Shown: positions 60,427-62,313 of the stretch, one piece after another
How positions within the stretch are numbered: position 1 is the first letter of the stretch
Layout of the letters: every line of letters begins with the position of its first letter
Source of the DNA: Conoideocrella luteorostrata
Lineage: Eukaryota > Ascomycota > Sordariomycetes > Hypocreales > Clavicipitaceae
Assembly: GCA_032433595.1 (NCBI GenBank)
Contig: JASWJB010000262.1
Span: 1-62,313 of the forward strand
Length of the DNA stretch: 62,313 nt
Reading direction: 5' to 3'
Notes under the pieces: model-generated
What the model was told of the DNA's origin: nothing
Database searches by the model: none
The model's input: only the letters and a program-made list of their open reading frames with translations
Translations under genes and position numbers: made by a program

Positions 60427-61812
60427 CTACACCTTCCGGCATTCGATGATAGCAAAATCTGTCCCCTCCGTCCTGAGCATCTCCGCAACCTCCAGTCCAG
60501 CCCTCCCCAGAATTGTCTTGAACCCATCCAAGTCCCGCTCTTTTCCGCCCAGCGTCGCCATGATAATATCATTTGTTACCGACAGGACAGAAGCAGGAGT
60601 CCTCATAACCATCTCCACTATCAGCAACCTGCTGTCCGACTCCATGGCCTCCGAGATGCGCTGTAAGATGTCCACGCAGTCGTCGTCGCCGTAGTCGTGA
60701 AGGCATCTGCGAATATAGTAAACCAGCGCTCCCTTGACCGGCTGCTCGGTGTGAAAGTCCAGCGACACGAACTGCGCATCCCGCAAGGCACCCGTTGCGA
60801 TCGCCTTGGCTTCCTCCACGACGGGCTTCAGATCTTCCACGACGCATCGTGACATGTCCAGGCCAGGCGTGGCGTCGTGGATGGCTTGCAGGGCATGCCC
60901 CTTGCTGCCCCCGACATCAACAACGAGAGGTCGGCTAGGCGCATCGGAAGCTTTGGAAACGACCCAATCGAACTTGTAGTCCCCAACCGTGGGCATTACG
61001 CTTGCGATAGCAGCCATGGCGACCATGAAAATGCTCATGAACTCTGGATCGCGGTTCAAGTGGTCCCAAATTGACATAGAGGCATCGCCCATTGCAAAGG
61101 CGACGGCTGTGTTATATTTGCTGCTTGGCTCGCCGAGGCCAAATGTATCGAAATACGCAGGCAGTTCCACCACTGCCTTGAAATGGAAGTCGAAGCTGTA
61201 TTCCACGATATTAGCATTCTCTATGTATAGCATTACGTTTTTGTCCACCTGTGAGTGGTTCTGCCCGGAACCAGGCTGATGATTAACTTACCTCAGACAG
61301 GCAAGAGCACTCAGGGGACTCTTGGGAGGGATAAACCCGGTGCTTAGTGCTGTGTGGGCCACCCTCCCTGGCTGCACTTCGTTCAGTATTTTGTTTGCAA
61401 CCAGGCATGCGCCGAGACGAGCTGTTATGGATAGAACTGTCAGCCAAAAGTGTCCAACCGTTACTGGTGTACACAACCTACCAATGAGTGCCGTATCGGC
61501 TTTAAGACCATCCGCCAGTTCCTTGTACGAAACCGAGCCTTCGGACGGGATCTTTTCAAATATCTTCCACTTGATGAATAATCGCAGGGCACCAAATTGG
61601 GTCATGACTGCCGCGTCATCCAGCAATCGTGCCAACGGCTGCTTCATGTCTCGGACTAACTCCTCCGCAGACTCAATTACCTTGGCCGAATCTTGGTGAA
61701 AGATTGGCGAATCCGGGTTTGCTCGAAGGGTCTTGGCCGTGGCGGCGAGTTGCTTTGCAAGGGCTTCCATCTGGACAGCGAGACGCTTGTTTTGTCCCAC
61801 ATTGGCGCTCAT
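60427..61812 (-). CDS. SAM-dependent O-methyltransferase (plant COMT-like family)
   Basis: Transfers a methyl group from S-adenosylmethionine to a hydroxyl of a small molecule; such enzymes are common in fungal secondary metabolism, substrate unknown. Three exons: 61812-61482, 61421-61292, 61195-60427 (introns 61422-61481 phase 1 and 61196-61291 phase 2), 409 residues. For the second intron the CACAG acceptor near 61250 breaks the frame. TACAG at 61196, preceded by a GCTAAT branch, keeps it and joins SALACL to SFDFHFKAVVELPAYFDTFG. The N-terminal dimerisation part includes KWKIFEKIPSEGSVSYKELA. The SAM site is PLVVDVGGSKGHALQAIHD, with Ser where many members have Gly. The catalytic His lies in RRCLHDYGDDDCVDILQRI. 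The first intron is 60 bases and stop-free, so intron retention would also keep frame. No other pathway gene is visible before the window edge. Confidence 0.88.
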
Positions 61813-62313
61813 TGTAAATACGATGCAATGTAAAAATGTTTCTCTTTTTTTTTCTCCTCTTAGGATTGATTATGGAGCTACTTGTAGAATTGTGTGCTTG
61901 AAAGAAATACTGACATTGGCTCGTCGTGAAGGGTTCTTTTATACTTTCAGTCGGGGCAGATAATATCGGGATTCGGAGTACAACTCGGAGCGGAGATAGA
62001 TGCTTCAGAGATCGCATATCGGGCTATTTTTGACGGCTTGTGCGACATACATGGCAGGCTGCAGCCAAAAATAGTAAGGTGTTTTATGAGACTATGTCCC
62101 CGTCTTTATGGGAAATACCAAAATAATGACGCTGCTGGCCAGATGATATAACTGCAGTGGCACTTTACCCAGGGTCTACGAGAAGCTATCAAGGCCCGGG
62201 TTGTGCAAATCCCGTCAAGTACAAAGGCTACAATATAGCCTCCAGAAAGTATATTAGAAAGCAAAATTAGTCTCAAAACCAAGTAGTATACGCAGTTATA
62301 ATTACTTTTTTTT
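61813..62313. other. Upstream region of the O-methyltransferase gene, right edge
   Basis: No gene seen. It should contain the promoter of the minus-strand O-methyltransferase gene. A T-rich tract lies near 61847-61855 and at the very end. Confidence 0.5.

Overview
The window is nuclear DNA of a filamentous ascomycete. Genes are separated by wide gaps. Introns are short (about 50-250 bases), GT...AG, often with a CTAAC/CTAAT branch point. The proteins are typically fungal (class I mannosidase, cyanase, Tim23, Caf1, Cbf1, INSIG, GID subunit Fyv10). From memory the Caf1, Cbf1 and Fyv10 sequences look closest to Sordariomycetes, probably Hypocreales; this is inference. I built 17 protein-coding models, most with introns placed by splice signals plus reading-frame continuity.

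Layout. 1-3.5 kb: no convincing gene. 3.5-5.8 kb (+): YDR124W-like protein with a glutamine tract. 5.8-12.3 kb: large gene-poor block. 12.3-14.7 kb (-): WSC-domain surface protein and the bHLH factor Cbf1. 14.7-18.4 kb: gene-poor. 18.4-19.8 kb (+): GID E3 ligase subunit Fyv10. 20.7-22.3 kb (-): Caf1 deadenylase, divergent from the complex I B12 subunit (23.3-23.8 kb, +). 24.5-26.0 kb (-): coiled-coil protein. 26-29.7 kb: gene-poor. 29.7-33.9 kb (+): large Clr5-domain protein of unknown function, in a stretch that looks AT-richer by eye. 35.5-36.4 kb (+): GPI-type cupredoxin. 37.7-38.4 kb (+): Tim23. 39.7-41.0 kb (+): proline-rich protein. 41.7-43.5 kb (-): GH47 mannosidase, divergent from cyanase (44.4-45.1 kb, +). 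45.8-47.9 kb (+): low-complexity charged protein. 48.4-50.4 kb (-): RING/LON protein. 52.6-53.8 kb (-): INSIG. 53.8-57.8 kb: gene-poor. 57.8-59.1 kb (-): acyl-CoA dehydrogenase. 60.1-60.3 kb: MITE-like element. 60.4-61.8 kb (-): O-methyltransferase.

Most genes are unrelated housekeeping functions with no operon-like logic. Plausible functional links are Cbf1 with CACGTGAC boxes upstream of the WSC gene and of TIM23, and two divergent promoters. The most unusual items are: a 10-mer, TACGGAGTAC, present 13 times exactly and only between genes; a short inverted-repeat element with a 9-base direct repeat at 60.1 kb; the Clr5 gene, with its domain split over two tiny exons, a candidate alternative first exon, an acidic tandem repeat and an in-frame stop followed by 82 more open codons; and a GC-AG intron in the 39.7 kb gene. 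I found no tRNA, rRNA or CRISPR array.
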